Shown here: in pieces, positions 9,801-19,317 of the stretch
How positions within the stretch are numbered: the first letter of the stretch is position 1
How the letters are laid out: each line of letters opens with the position of its first letter
Assembly: GCF_900104765.1 (NCBI RefSeq)
Contig: NZ_LT629737.1
Location: 1,116,001-1,180,000 of the forward strand
Source: Gillisia sp. Hel1_33_143
GTDB taxonomy: Bacteria > Bacteroidota > Bacteroidia > Flavobacteriales > Flavobacteriaceae
Direction: 5' to 3'
Length of the DNA stretch: 64,000 nucleotides
Made by a program: the position numbers and the translations under genes
Notes under the pieces: model-generated
What the model saw: only the letters and a program-made list of their open reading frames with translations
What the model was told of the DNA's origin: nothing
The model's database searches: none

Positions 9801-9835
9801 AAAAATCCCGGATTCTAAAAGAGTCCGGGATTTTT
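9801..9835. terminator. Bidirectional rho-independent terminator after sdhB
   Basis: AAAAATCCCGGA at 9801-9812 pairs perfectly with TCCGGGATTTTT at 9824-9835 around an 11-base loop. A on the left and T on the right let it end sdhCAB on the plus strand and the converging DUF1440-like gene on the minus strand. Confidence 0.9.
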
Positions 9836-9870
9836 ATTTATTTCTAATACTTAGCGTATAGTGATGTTAC

Positions 9871-10374
9871 TTATCGTTTTAATCTATTGTTTACGTAACC
9901 ACGAACCAATTCTGTAGTAAGTCCAAACATAACATGTGCAAATAACTCATTGGCCTGCATTCTTAAAGGAATATCATTTGGCTTAGCTTCTAAGCCAACT
10001 ATTGGTAAAGCAGTTTCATGAGTAGATGCCCAAGTGGTCGCTCCAAAAATAGCTCCATCTATTAACTTCATCTCATCTTTATTGCGCTTACCATACCCAT
10101 AGGCAGCACCTAAACTTCCACCAAAAGGGAAATTAACTAATTGCTCTGCTAAGGCTTCGTTTTGAACAGAAATAGGACTTCCTGTGATCTTTGTAGAAAG
10201 ATCATCAACTATCTTTAGCTGAGCAGATTTGTGTTCAATCTTTCTTACAGGCAAGAATTGTTCTATAGCACTTTTTACTGCTGTACCTGCCAAACCACCA
10301 ATAAAACCTGCAACTAATCCGCGGGTAGTGTTGGAAGCAAAACTATTTTTTTCTAAAAAACTGTCAAGACTCAT
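9871..10374 (-). CDS. DUF1440/YagU-like membrane-associated protein
   Basis: A 167-residue protein if the ATG at 10374 (MSLDSFLEKN) is used; an in-frame ATG at 10422 would add 16 Ser/Asn/Thr-rich residues. The segment TTRGLVAGFIGGLAGTAVK is a glycine-rich hydrophobic helix, and further Gly/Ala-rich stretches (GGSLGAAYGYG, AIFGATTWASTH) and a late HVMFGLTTELVRGYV segment give the look of the YagU (DUF1440) inner-membrane family. E. coli YagU has been linked to acid resistance, but nothing here confirms that role. Monocistronic, ended by the shared terminator after sdhB. Confidence 0.6.
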   Translation of the reverse strand: MSLDSFLEKNSFASNTTRGLVAGFIGGLAGTAVKSAIEQFLPVRKIEHKSAQLKIVDDLSTKITGSPISVQNEALAEQLVNFPFGGSLGAAYGYGKRNKDEMKLIDGAIFGATTWASTHETALPIVGLEAKPNDIPLRMQANELFAHVMFGLTTELVRGYVNNRLKR

Positions 10375-10473
10375 AATTGTAGAATTTGAAGTAAAACTAT
10401 TTATATTCCTTTTTTCAGACAATCTTTTAACAGCTATTTAGCAAAGAAGCTTTTAGATTTTTTAAATTTACCT

Positions 10474-11256
10474 ATGGCAAATATTTTAAGAACAGCAGTT
10501 ATTCAGGCAGATCTTCATTGGGAAGATACTGCTAAAAATCTAGAATTATTTTCAGCTAATATAGCGACCTTAGATGATGGGATAGATCTTATAGTACTAC
10601 CTGAAATGTTTAGTACAGGATTTTCTATGAATGCTGAAAAATTAGCAGAAGCTACAGATGGCCGAACTTTTAAATGGATGCAGAAAATAGTAAAAGATAG
10701 AAATACCGCTATAACAGGTAGTGTGATAATTAAAGATGGAGGAAACTATTATAACCGATTGTACTTCGTATATCCTGATGGCGCTTTCGAAAAATATGAT
10801 AAGAGGCACACCTTTACTTTGGCGAAAGAAAACCTTACTTATACTGCCGGTAAAGAACGATTGGTAGTAGAATACAAAGGATGGAAGATCTGCCCACTTG
10901 TATGTTATGATCTAAGATTTCCTGTTTGGGCACGAAATACAGAAGATTATGATCTTTTAATTTACGTTGCCAACTGGCCGGAAACCAGAATTCATGCGTG
11001 GGATGTTCTATTACAAGCCAGAGCCATTGAGAATATGTCTTATTGTATTGGAGTGAATAGAACAGGACTTGATGGTAACAGTTATAAATACAATGGGCAC
11101 ACGGCTGTATATGATGGCTTAGGGGAACCTTTGATCGATTCTACTTCAGCTGAAGAGTTTATTAAAATTGTAGAACTTAATAAGTCTAAAATTGAAGAGC
11201 TGAGAAGTAAATTAAAATTTCTTCAGGATCGAGATCAGTTCAGCATAAAAGACTGA
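10474..11256 (+). CDS. Nitrilase-superfamily amidase (omega-amidase-like)
   Basis: A 260-residue cytoplasmic C-N hydrolase. The Glu-Lys-Cys triad is visible: Glu in VLPEMFSTGF near residue 43, Lys in YDKRHTF near residue 110 and Cys in PLVCYDLRFP near residue 144. Closest in form to YafV-type omega-amidases, which hydrolyse alpha-ketoglutaramate or ketosuccinamate and so repair products of glutamine transaminases; the substrate is inferred from the family. The ATG lies directly after an AT-rich stretch. The last 22 bases overlap the 3' end of the convergent lipoprotein gene. Confidence 0.85.
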   Translation: MANILRTAVIQADLHWEDTAKNLELFSANIATLDDGIDLIVLPEMFSTGFSMNAEKLAEATDGRTFKWMQKIVKDRNTAITGSVIIKDGGNYYNRLYFVYPDGAFEKYDKRHTFTLAKENLTYTAGKERLVVEYKGWKICPLVCYDLRFPVWARNTEDYDLLIYVANWPETRIHAWDVLLQARAIENMSYCIGVNRTGLDGNSYKYNGHTAVYDGLGEPLIDSTSAEEFIKIVELNKSKIEELRSKLKFLQDRDQFSIKD

Positions 11257-12845
11257 TTAATATCCCAGTTCGCACGTACATCTATGAGATCGGGAAAATA
11301 AATAATCTGCTCCGGTTTAGTCTTCTTTAAATAATTTCCGGTATCCCATTTTCTGTTCTCGTTGGTATCATAAATAACTCTAATAAGATATTTTGCAGGA
11401 TTCAGATAATCAAAACGAAGGGTGCTTTCAGAGTCTGAGAACTTTTCTGCTTTTACAACTCCTTTTTCATCTGTGAGTTGTACCAGAATAGGAAAAGATC
11501 TTACATTTTGAAGGTTTAGTGTTACATTCCCGTAATCTGAAAGTGCTTTTGTTCTAACAGTTTTTACAATACTATCATTCGTGCCATTATAAAAGTCTGT
11601 TACAGCACCCGGTAAAATACTCAGGTAATAGGTTTGATTTTCTGTCTTTTCAAATTTTACATGAAGGCTACTTTCTTTAGGTCTCAGTTCTGAGATAAAA
11701 TCTACAGCTACAGAATCCTGATCTAAAACAGTGATCATGTCCTTATTAAAATCTACCAATGGAGTGGAAGACCTTAATATAAAGTCTTTTCCGAAATCTA
11801 TATTGCCCGATGGCTCTGTGTTTATGCTTAAAGAGTCTTTTGGCAATTGAGTTATTCTTGTTAGCAGAGTATCTAGCGTTTCTGGGGTTTTTAGCGTAAA
11901 CTTTAAAGTGTCAGAATCTATTTTAGGCTGAAACCAAAGGTTTAAACTGTCTTTGCCTTCCACCTTTGTCAGCGTGGTTTTAAAATCTGCAGGAGCTCCA
12001 AATATAGGTTCAATTTGAATACTATCTAGTTCTACATCACCTCGATATCCAATAAGAAGTTTTTGTAATCCTGTTTGTTTCGGTCTTTCAGGCTTAAAAC
12101 TTAGAACTTCTTTAAATAGATTTAGTTCATAAATAGTATCTGTAGGAATTGTAATTGGCCTATCTAAAAATGCGATCTTTTCTTTTCCTGGGTCATATTT
12201 ATAATTATTGTTTAGATCTTTTACAGCTACTAATTGATAGGTGCCTTCCTTTAAATTAGAAAGCTCAAATGTCTTTAAACTATCTAAGGTATTGGTAATA
12301 TATCTTGGAGGTTGATTGTAGACCAAGGAATCTGAATAATTTTCGTCAATTTCATAAAGCATAACAGAGATAAAAGGATCTGCATCTTTAAGCAAAGCAT
12401 CCTTCACGCTCCCCGAAACAGATAAAGAATCTATATAGCTTCCGGTTGAAAATACATATTTAAAGAAGGGTTGAGGGTTACCTTCATTATTATCTACTAC
12501 ACTTTGACCAAAGTTAAAGGCATACGTTGTATTCTCTTGTAAGGTATCTTTAATAATTATCTTGATGTATTTGCTGGGAGATCCCAAGGGTGTAATATCT
12601 GGTTTGGGATCCATTGGAGGAGAAACTATAATTTGTTTCTGTGCATTTTGAAGTTTTATATATTCATCAAAATAAATTCTAATTTCTTTCTGATCAAAGT
12701 TTACAGAGAAATTCTCTGGAGTTGCACGTACAAATTTTGGTGGGTCATTATCTTCAGGGCCTCCTGTAGGATTTCCCCTTTTTGCACATTGAACAAAAAG
12801 TAAAGCTATCGCCATTACTAATAATACAGATGCTTGCTTTTTCAT
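11235..12845 (-). CDS. Lipoprotein with SbsA Ig-like domain
   Basis: A 536-residue predicted outer-membrane lipoprotein from the ATG at 12845 (MKKQASVLL); a longer frame from 12872 adds nine residues before the signal peptide and is rejected. The lipobox is LLFVQC with Cys near residue 20, followed by GNPTGGPEDNDPPKF, the usual opening of this Bacteroidota family. Residues 40-125 form an SbsA-type Ig-like domain (PENFSVNFDQKEIRIYFDEY), with further beta-rich repeats after it and a FDPGKEK/NRKWDTGNYL pair of calcium-site-like loops. Function unknown, likely structural at the surface. comF lies 42 bases upstream and is probably cotranscribed. Confidence 0.8.
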   Translation of the reverse strand: MKKQASVLLVMAIALLFVQCAKRGNPTGGPEDNDPPKFVRATPENFSVNFDQKEIRIYFDEYIKLQNAQKQIIVSPPMDPKPDITPLGSPSKYIKIIIKDTLQENTTYAFNFGQSVVDNNEGNPQPFFKYVFSTGSYIDSLSVSGSVKDALLKDADPFISVMLYEIDENYSDSLVYNQPPRYITNTLDSLKTFELSNLKEGTYQLVAVKDLNNNYKYDPGKEKIAFLDRPITIPTDTIYELNLFKEVLSFKPERPKQTGLQKLLIGYRGDVELDSIQIEPIFGAPADFKTTLTKVEGKDSLNLWFQPKIDSDTLKFTLKTPETLDTLLTRITQLPKDSLSINTEPSGNIDFGKDFILRSSTPLVDFNKDMITVLDQDSVAVDFISELRPKESSLHVKFEKTENQTYYLSILPGAVTDFYNGTNDSIVKTVRTKALSDYGNVTLNLQNVRSFPILVQLTDEKGVVKAEKFSDSESTLRFDYLNPAKYLIRVIYDTNENRKWDTGNYLKKTKPEQIIYFPDLIDVRANWDINQSFMLN

Positions 12846-12887
12846 TGAAGATAATTTTAGACAAAGAAACAATTATTTTTTATTTTC

Positions 12888-13568
12888 TTATTCAGTAAAC
12901 GCCATACTTACAACGCTTATCTTTATTCCTGGAATGTCTGCAAGGATATTTGCGCAAGCTTCTATGGTTGCTCCTGTGGTAATTAGATCATCTACTAATA
13001 ACACATGTTTATTTTTTAGTAATTCAGGATTCTGAACAACAAAGGTTTCCTCTATATTATTCCATCTTGCAAGCCTGCTCTTTAAGGTTTGGGTAGCTGT
13101 AAAAGATGTTTTTAAAAGAACATTATCAATATATTGAGCACTTATCACGTTAGCTATTTCTTTTCCAAAGTCTTCTACTTGATTGTAGCCTCTGCTTTTG
13201 AGTTTCTTTTTATGTAAAGGAACAGGTATAATGATATCAATATTCTTAAAATTGTCTACACTAGCTAGAGTATTCCCTGTCCAAATCCCTAAATACCCTC
13301 CAATTTCTTTTCTTCCTCTATATTTTAATTGATGGATTAAGGTTTGTACATTGCTTTTCTTATGGAAAAGAAGCAGGGAAGTTGCACTTTCTAGGCTTAT
13401 CCTTCCATAAAATACTTTTGCAACAGGATTGTCGTTATGGAGATGATAATTGCTTACAGGAAGTTCATGAAGGCACTTTGTACAGATAACCTGTTCATTT
13501 TTAATGAGAATCTCTTCACAGATAGCACAATCTTTGGGATAAAATAGATTAATCAAATCGTGAAACAT
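12888..13568 (-). CDS. ComF family phosphoribosyltransferase-like protein
   Basis: A 226-residue protein of the ComF/GntX family. The N-terminus carries a four-Cys zinc ribbon (CAICEE near residue 15 and CTKCLHE near residue 31) and the C-terminal half a type I phosphoribosyltransferase fold with the PRPP-binding motif VLLVDDLITTGAT near residue 188. In competent bacteria ComF helps natural transformation; in Bacteroidota the role is less clear. It is transcribed ahead of the Ig-like lipoprotein and divergently from the coiled-coil gene at 13630, with 61 AT-rich bases between starts. Confidence 0.9.
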   Translation of the reverse strand: MFHDLINLFYPKDCAICEEILIKNEQVICTKCLHELPVSNYHLHNDNPVAKVFYGRISLESATSLLLFHKKSNVQTLIHQLKYRGRKEIGGYLGIWTGNTLASVDNFKNIDIIIPVPLHKKKLKSRGYNQVEDFGKEIANVISAQYIDNVLLKTSFTATQTLKSRLARWNNIEETFVVQNPELLKNKHVLLVDDLITTGATIEACANILADIPGIKISVVSMAFTE

Positions 13569-13629
13569 ATGTTAATGAATTATAATTCTCTTTATTAAAC
13601 TCTTAAATTTACAAACTAAATTACATTTT

Positions 13630-14514
13630 ATGATGACTGAAACTAAAAGCAATACTGCTTTAAAAATATTAACAGGAATATTGGCTGTTGCGCTTATAGC
13701 GTTAGGGATATACACTGTAAAATTCTATAATGAAGAGAAGGAAAATAAAGCGATTCTTCAGAAAGAAAAAACCGTTATAGAAGATGAACTAAATGATCTT
13801 ATAGTTAAGTACGATGAAGCTATTGCTAGCAACGATGTAATGGATCAGGATCTTGTAGAGGCAAGACAACGTATTGCAGTATTATTAGATTCTGTAAAGG
13901 ATAATGATGCTAATCTTGTAATGATCTCTAGATACAGAAGAGAAATAGGAAACTTAAAGAGTGAAAAAGAAAGACTCTTTAGAGTGGTAGATAGCTTAAG
14001 CAATCAGAATAGAAGATTATCTACAGCTATAGATAGCACTAATACTATCTTGGCAGAACGCGTAAGAGTTTCAGATTCCCTGCAAGTTACCAATCAATCT
14101 CTTTCAACAAAAGTAGATCGTGCATCTCAATTAAAAATAACTTCACTTAAAGGAGAGGGTGTTATCGTGAGAAATAGCGGTAAACTGGTAGAAAACGATA
14201 AAACCGGAAGGATAGACCAAATTAGAACATGTTTTACTATTACAGAAAATGCTCTTGCAGAAGCTGGTGAAAAAATGATTTATGTGCAGGTTTATAATCC
14301 TAAGAATGAATTGGTGGGAGATCAAATAGCAGTTAATCATGACGGAGGAACTATGGTATACAGTGCACAATCTAAAGTTTTCTATGAGAATGAAGAATTA
14401 GATGTTTGTATACTATCAAAAACTAAAGAAGAAAAGTTAAAAGAAGGTACTTACAAAGTTTATGTGTATTCTGGTGCACAATTAATTGGAACCTCATCTT
14501 TTAGTTTGAGATAA
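13630..14514 (+). CDS. Single-pass membrane protein with long coiled coil, unknown function
   Basis: A 294-residue protein: a short cytoplasmic N-terminus, one membrane helix at about residues 12-29 (LKILTGILAVALIALGIYT), then a heptad-rich coiled coil to about residue 170 (repeats of Glu, Lys, Leu and Ser such as EARQRIAVLLDSVKD), and a compact beta-rich C-terminal domain of about 110 residues with TCFTITENALAEAGEKMIYV. No family name can be given safely. A periplasmic protein tethered by its N-terminus seems likely. ATG at 13630 with a second at 13633; the choice is not important. A strong terminator follows. Confidence 0.7.
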   Translation: MMTETKSNTALKILTGILAVALIALGIYTVKFYNEEKENKAILQKEKTVIEDELNDLIVKYDEAIASNDVMDQDLVEARQRIAVLLDSVKDNDANLVMISRYRREIGNLKSEKERLFRVVDSLSNQNRRLSTAIDSTNTILAERVRVSDSLQVTNQSLSTKVDRASQLKITSLKGEGVIVRNSGKLVENDKTGRIDQIRTCFTITENALAEAGEKMIYVQVYNPKNELVGDQIAVNHDGGTMVYSAQSKVFYENEELDVCILSKTKEEKLKEGTYKVYVYSGAQLIGTSSFSLR

Positions 14515-14536
14515 TTAATTTATTAAAAATCAGGAG

Positions 14537-14567
14537 CCGCCTTGATCATTATCAAGGCGGTTTTTTT
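14537..14567 (+). terminator. Rho-independent terminator whose T-tract touches the glyS promoter
   Basis: CCGCCTTGAT (14537-14546) and ATCAAGGCGG (14551-14560) pair perfectly around a CATT loop and are followed by seven T. The last T and next A begin the TAttTTTG box used for glyS. Confidence 0.92.
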
Positions 14568-14574
14568 ATTTTTG
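14567..14574 (+). promoter_or_regulatory. -7 element of glyS, four bases from the start codon
   Basis: A perfect TAnnTTTG (TAttTTTG) ends at 14574, and the glyS ATG is at 14579. In Bacteroidota transcription starts a few bases after this box, so the mRNA would begin at or next to the ATG, that is, be leaderless or nearly so. The -33 site would lie inside the terminator hairpin. Confidence 0.65.
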
Positions 14575-14578
14575 CGAT

Positions 14579-16114
14579 ATGGCAAAACAAGAAGATTTAT
14601 TTAAAAATGTGATTTCCCATGCAAAAGAGTATGGATATATATTCGCATCTAGTGAGATTTACGATGGTTTAAGTGCTGTTTATGACTATGGTCAAAACGG
14701 AGCTGAACTAAAAAAGAACATCAGAGATTACTGGTGGAAGAGTATGGTGCAGCTAAACCAAAATATTGTTGGTATAGATGCTTCTATCTTAATGCATCCG
14801 AAAACCTGGAAAGCATCTGGGCACGTAGATGCGTTTAATGATCCTTTAATTGATAATAAAGATTCTAAGAAGCGATATCGTGCCGATGTTCTTGTAGAAG
14901 ATCATGCCGAGAAATTATTACAAAAAGCTCAAAAAGAGATAGACAAAGCGAAGAAGCGTTTTGGCGATTCTTTTGATGAGGAACAATATATTGCAACCAA
15001 CGATAGAGTAAATAGATATCTTACTCAGCGAAAAGAGATCTTAGCACGTTTGGGATCTTCTTTAACTAAAGAAGATCTTAAAGATGTAAAAGCTTTAATT
15101 GAAGAGTTGGAAATTGCAGATCCTGACACTGGTTCTAAGAACTGGACAGATGTGCGTCAATTCAACCTGATGTTTGGTACTAAAATGGGCGCTTCAGCAG
15201 ATTCTTCTTCAGATCTTTATTTAAGACCTGAAACTGCTCAGGGTATTTTTGTGAATTTCAGCAATGTTCAAAAAACCGGAAGAATGAAGATTCCTTTTGG
15301 AATTGCACAAACTGGAAAAGCTTTTAGAAATGAGATCGTAGCTCGCCAGTTCATTTTTAGAATGAGAGAGTTCGAACAAATGGAAATGCAATTTTTTGTG
15401 CGTCCTGGGGAAGAATTGAAATGGTATGAGCATTGGAAAGAAGCTAGATTAAAATGGCACCATTCCCTTAAACTTGGAGAAGAAAATTACCGTTTTCATG
15501 ATCATGATAAATTGGCTCATTATGCCAACGCTGCGGCAGATATAGAATTTGATTTCCCATTTGGATTTAAAGAACTTGAGGGAATTCATTCCAGAACAGA
15601 TTTTGATTTAAAAGCTCATGAAGAGCATTCGGGTAGAAAACTTAGATTCTTTGATCCAGAATTGAATGAAAATTATGTGCCTTATGTTGTAGAGACATCT
15701 ATTGGACTTGATAGAATGTTCTTGGCAGTATTGTCATCATCTTTAAAAGAAGAAACTTTAGAAGATGGTTCTTCACGTACAGTTCTTAAATTACCTGCAG
15801 TATTAGCGCCAACGAAAGCGGCAATTTTACCTTTGGTTAAGAAAGATGGTCTGCCAGAATTAGCTAATGAAATTATTGAAGAGTTGAAATGGGATTTCAA
15901 TGTTCAATATGATGAAAAAGATGCTATTGGAAGAAGATACCGCCGCCAGGATGCAGCCGGAACACCTTTGTGTATCACTGTAGATCATGATTCTTTAGAA
16001 GATAAAATGGTTACTGTAAGATATAGAGATACTATGGAGCAAAAAAGAGTAGCAATTTCAGAACTTGCCAGCATCATTCGTAAAGAGGTAGATTTTAAGA
16101 ATTGGATGAAATAA
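14579..16114 (+). CDS. glyS: Glycine--tRNA ligase (dimeric, class II)
   Basis: Charges tRNA-Gly. A 511-residue single-chain alpha2-type enzyme, as in most Bacteroidota, not the bacterial alpha2beta2 form. Class II signatures are RPETAQGIFVNF near residue 217, motif 2 FRNEIVARQFIFRMREFEQM near residue 257, and motif 3 ETSIGLDRMFLAVL near residue 372; a HGH-type anticodon-binding domain occupies the last 100 residues (ILPLVKKDGLPELANEI). An inserted charged segment at residues 100-170 is normal for this form. Monocistronic, with terminators on both sides. Confidence 0.95.
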   Translation: MAKQEDLFKNVISHAKEYGYIFASSEIYDGLSAVYDYGQNGAELKKNIRDYWWKSMVQLNQNIVGIDASILMHPKTWKASGHVDAFNDPLIDNKDSKKRYRADVLVEDHAEKLLQKAQKEIDKAKKRFGDSFDEEQYIATNDRVNRYLTQRKEILARLGSSLTKEDLKDVKALIEELEIADPDTGSKNWTDVRQFNLMFGTKMGASADSSSDLYLRPETAQGIFVNFSNVQKTGRMKIPFGIAQTGKAFRNEIVARQFIFRMREFEQMEMQFFVRPGEELKWYEHWKEARLKWHHSLKLGEENYRFHDHDKLAHYANAAADIEFDFPFGFKELEGIHSRTDFDLKAHEEHSGRKLRFFDPELNENYVPYVVETSIGLDRMFLAVLSSSLKEETLEDGSSRTVLKLPAVLAPTKAAILPLVKKDGLPELANEIIEELKWDFNVQYDEKDAIGRRYRRQDAAGTPLCITVDHDSLEDKMVTVRYRDTMEQKRVAISELASIIRKEVDFKNWMK

Positions 16115-16148
16115 AATAACTTTATTCTAGGATCTAAATATCATAGAG

Positions 16149-16186
16149 AGAGGCAATTAATCAATTTATTAATTGCCTCTTTTATT
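16149..16186 (+). terminator. Rho-independent terminator after glyS
   Basis: AGAGGCAATTAAT (16149-16161) pairs with ATTAATTGCCTCT (16168-16180) around a six-base loop, followed by a T-rich tract. Confidence 0.9.
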
Positions 16187-16250
16187 TATTTTATTTTTTA
16201 AATGACTATTTTTAATAATTATAATAGCTACAGGCACTTTTAACAAGAAT

Positions 16251-19226
16251 ATGACTAAAATTTTACCATTTTTAATTCTAATGCTTTTTTTGGTCTCTGT
16301 CCAAATATCGGCACAAAATAGAGAGATCTCCGGGCCGGTATTTATAGATTCTGCACAAGCCATTTCTACTTCTTCTTTCTCAAGTAAGAGATTAAGGATG
16401 GTGCCTCCGGTAGATGAATTTAAAATGTATAATCCTAGAAATAGAGGGATTAATAAGGTGGTTCCTGGTAAAGGCTTGCCAACTACCAAAAGCCCACTTA
16501 CTCAGGTAAAAATGGGGAAAGTGCCGGGTAAAAATCCTAGTATTTCTTTTGATGCGGTAAGCTCAAGATCTACACCAACAGATCCTACAGGAGTTGCAGG
16601 ACCTAATCATTATTTGAATGCCTGGAATTCTGCATTTTCAATCTTTGATAAAAGCGGAAATCAAATTGTCCCTCCAGCTTCCTTAGCAAGTTTGGGTGGA
16701 GAATTTACCAATGAAACCCTAGGAGATCCAATTGTGGTATATGATGAATTTGCAGACAGATATCTTATTTCACAATTTAGCGATACCCCAGAAAGTTTCC
16801 TCGTTGCCATATCTCGTGGACCAGACCCAACAAGTGATGGTTGGTTTACCTATAGATTCTCTACCAATGGGGCGTTACCAGATTATCCTAAAATCTCTGT
16901 ATGGAGTGATGGTTATTATGTAACTACAAATAAGAACACCAACACCGCAAGTACAAGTCAGGTTATTTATGTGTTTGAAAGAGATAAGATGCTGGTAGGG
17001 GAAACAGCAAAAGTTATGTCTTTTCCACTTCCAGGTATTAATACTAACGGATTTTATAGTCCTGCAGGTTTTAGTGCAGAGGGTTCTGAAATGCCACCTA
17101 GGGGTAATTCTCCGATTATATACTTTCAGGATGATGCATGGGCAGGAGTTTCCGAAGATCATTTAAAGTTATGGAGTGTTAACGTAGATTGGAATACTCC
17201 AGATAATTCAATTATTAGACAATCTCAAGATCTAGGTGCAGCAAATGGAGTAACACCTTTTACTGCTACTTTTGATGGAGGTAGTTTTGTAAATCTTTCT
17301 CAACCTGGAGATGCTTTAGATATAGATGTGTTACAAGGCGCTATGATGTATATGACGCATTATAGAAGATTCTCCGGTTATAATTCTGCAGTTATGAACT
17401 TTGTGGTAGATGTAGATCCTACTTCTGCAGAGCATGCAGGTATAAGATGGTATGAATTGCGTCAAGAAAGTGGCGGCGGCCCTTGGAGCGTTTATCAAGA
17501 AGGGACCTATGCTCCAGATAAGAGTGATAGATTTAGCGGAAGTATAGGAATGGATAAAGAAGGAAATATAGGTTTAGGATATACAGTTTTAGATGATAGT
17601 CCTGCAGCTCCTATATTTCCTTCTATAAGATATACCGGAAGATTTGCAAATGATGAGTTAGGTAAAATGACGGTACAGGAAACTAGTATTGTAGAGGGTA
17701 CTTCTCCCAATCCGGCTTCGCGATATGGAGATTATGCCCACTTAACCGTAGATGCCGCAGATGGATTAACTTTTTGGCATAATGCGGAATATTTTAGTGG
17801 TATAGAAAGGAAGAATAGAGTTGCAGCTTTTAAACTATCTCCAGATTTTGGTAATGACGTGGGAATTATAGCAGTAGTAGACCCATTTAATTCCAGCCTA
17901 TCTAGTAGTGAACAAGTAACAGTAACAATTAGAAATTTTGGTAGAAATACCCAAACTAATATTCCTGTTACATACACTTTAGACGGAGGAACAGAAATTA
18001 CAGAGACTTTTACTGGTACGCTTGCAGGAACAAGTTCTATGAATTTCACATTTTCTGTTCCGGCAAATTTGGGTAATGTAGGGCAAATCTATGAGATCAC
18101 AGCCACTACAAATCTAGATGGAGATCAAGACAATACAAATGATAGTTTTACTACAGAGATAAAGAACTTATTCCCTAACGATGTGGGGGTAACTTCAATA
18201 GATGCACCTTCCACAGGATTAAAATTGTCTACTGCAGAAGATATAACAATTACCATAGAAAACTTTGGAGGAGAGGCTCAAACTAATGTTCCAGTTTCAT
18301 ATAAAGTAAGTAATAATACCACTGTGAATGAGATTTACGGAGGTACAATTCCTGTTGGAGAAAATGTGGTGTATACATTTTCGCAAAAAGCTAATCTATC
18401 ATCATTTGGAAGATATCTAATTACCGCCAGAACAATTTTATCATCAGATAACAATCCAAGTAATGATGAGACATCTAAATCTGTTGCAAACCTAAACTGC
18501 ATTCCTACCGGTTCTGACTGTGCATCGTTTGGAGATGGGATAAGCTATTTTGAACTGGGAGATATTTTGAATGAAAGAATTCCATGTGGAAATGGATATG
18601 CAGATTATATAGGTTTTTCTACAAATCTGGATAGATCTAAGTCTGGATTTGAAGTTACAGTAAAGACATTAACTGATGCCACTCCTAGCGAGAAGTTTTC
18701 ACTTTGGATAGATCTAAACGATAATGGTGTTTTTAATGATGATGAAAGATTTATAACATCACAACCTATCCCACGGCCAAATACTCCTTTTTCGTATAAT
18801 TTTGATCTACCAAAAAATGCAGCTTTAGGTCAGCATTTAATGAGAGTAAGAGCCGGGGATACAGATTTTGGTGGGGAGCTGGATAATCCATGTAGTGTTA
18901 TGGATTATGGTACTACTCATGATTATTCAGTTAAAGTTACAGATAGTAGCATCAGCATAAAAGATTTTCTATTGAATGATGCCGATCTGGAAATTACCAG
19001 TCAAGAAAATGGTGTTTACAATATCTTCTTGGAAACAGATTTTGATCAAACTTTAAGGCTTACAGTTCATAACATTCTTGGTCAAAAAATGTTAGAGAAT
19101 AAAGTAGAGAATGTTGGCGGTGGGTATTCTTATGATCTCGATATGTCTTACGCAGCAACCGGCGTTTATTTACTAAGAATAGGGACCCGAGATTTTGGAC
19201 TCGTGAAACGCTTTATAGTAAAATAG
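16251..19226 (+). CDS. Secreted T9SS type A cargo protein with CARDB and GEVED-type domains
   Basis: A 991-residue secreted protein. Signal peptide MTKILPFLILMLFLVSVQISAQ, then a large beta-rich domain (residues about 90-540) with repeated Trp/Gly/Asp loops (YFQDDAWAGVSEDHL) that resembles propeller-like exoproteins. Two CARDB-like adhesion repeats follow (NDVGIIAVVDPFNSSLSSS and NDVGVTSIDAPSTG), then a GEVED-like domain with SLWIDLNDNGVFNDDERF, and a type A T9SS sorting domain at the end (LTVHNILGQKML ... GVYLLRIG ... KRFIVK). It should be secreted and attached to the cell surface. Binding partner or enzyme activity is unknown. ATG at 16251 fits the signal peptide. Confidence 0.85.
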   Translation: MTKILPFLILMLFLVSVQISAQNREISGPVFIDSAQAISTSSFSSKRLRMVPPVDEFKMYNPRNRGINKVVPGKGLPTTKSPLTQVKMGKVPGKNPSISFDAVSSRSTPTDPTGVAGPNHYLNAWNSAFSIFDKSGNQIVPPASLASLGGEFTNETLGDPIVVYDEFADRYLISQFSDTPESFLVAISRGPDPTSDGWFTYRFSTNGALPDYPKISVWSDGYYVTTNKNTNTASTSQVIYVFERDKMLVGETAKVMSFPLPGINTNGFYSPAGFSAEGSEMPPRGNSPIIYFQDDAWAGVSEDHLKLWSVNVDWNTPDNSIIRQSQDLGAANGVTPFTATFDGGSFVNLSQPGDALDIDVLQGAMMYMTHYRRFSGYNSAVMNFVVDVDPTSAEHAGIRWYELRQESGGGPWSVYQEGTYAPDKSDRFSGSIGMDKEGNIGLGYTVLDDSPAAPIFPSIRYTGRFANDELGKMTVQETSIVEGTSPNPASRYGDYAHLTVDAADGLTFWHNAEYFSGIERKNRVAAFKLSPDFGNDVGIIAVVDPFNSSLSSSEQVTVTIRNFGRNTQTNIPVTYTLDGGTEITETFTGTLAGTSSMNFTFSVPANLGNVGQIYEITATTNLDGDQDNTNDSFTTEIKNLFPNDVGVTSIDAPSTGLKLSTAEDITITIENFGGEAQTNVPVSYKVSNNTTVNEIYGGTIPVGENVVYTFSQKANLSSFGRYLITARTILSSDNNPSNDETSKSVANLNCIPTGSDCASFGDGISYFELGDILNERIPCGNGYADYIGFSTNLDRSKSGFEVTVKTLTDATPSEKFSLWIDLNDNGVFNDDERFITSQPIPRPNTPFSYNFDLPKNAALGQHLMRVRAGDTDFGGELDNPCSVMDYGTTHDYSVKVTDSSISIKDFLLNDADLEITSQENGVYNIFLETDFDQTLRLTVHNILGQKMLENKVENVGGGYSYDLDMSYAATGVYLLRIGTRDFGLVKRFIVK

Positions 19227-19270
19227 AATTTTTTCAATTTTACGTTTAAAGTAAAAACGTGTTCAATTTA

Positions 19271-19300
19271 TTTGAAACCTCTATGTAATCCTTATTTTTG
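19271..19300 (+). promoter_or_regulatory. Promoter of the exodeoxyribonuclease III operon
   Basis: TTTG at 19271-19274, an 18-base spacer and TAttTTTG at 19293-19300 match the Bacteroidota consensus at both boxes; the ATG at 19318 is 17 bases downstream. Confidence 0.75.
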
Positions 19301-19317
19301 AGGAAATTTAAACTTGC

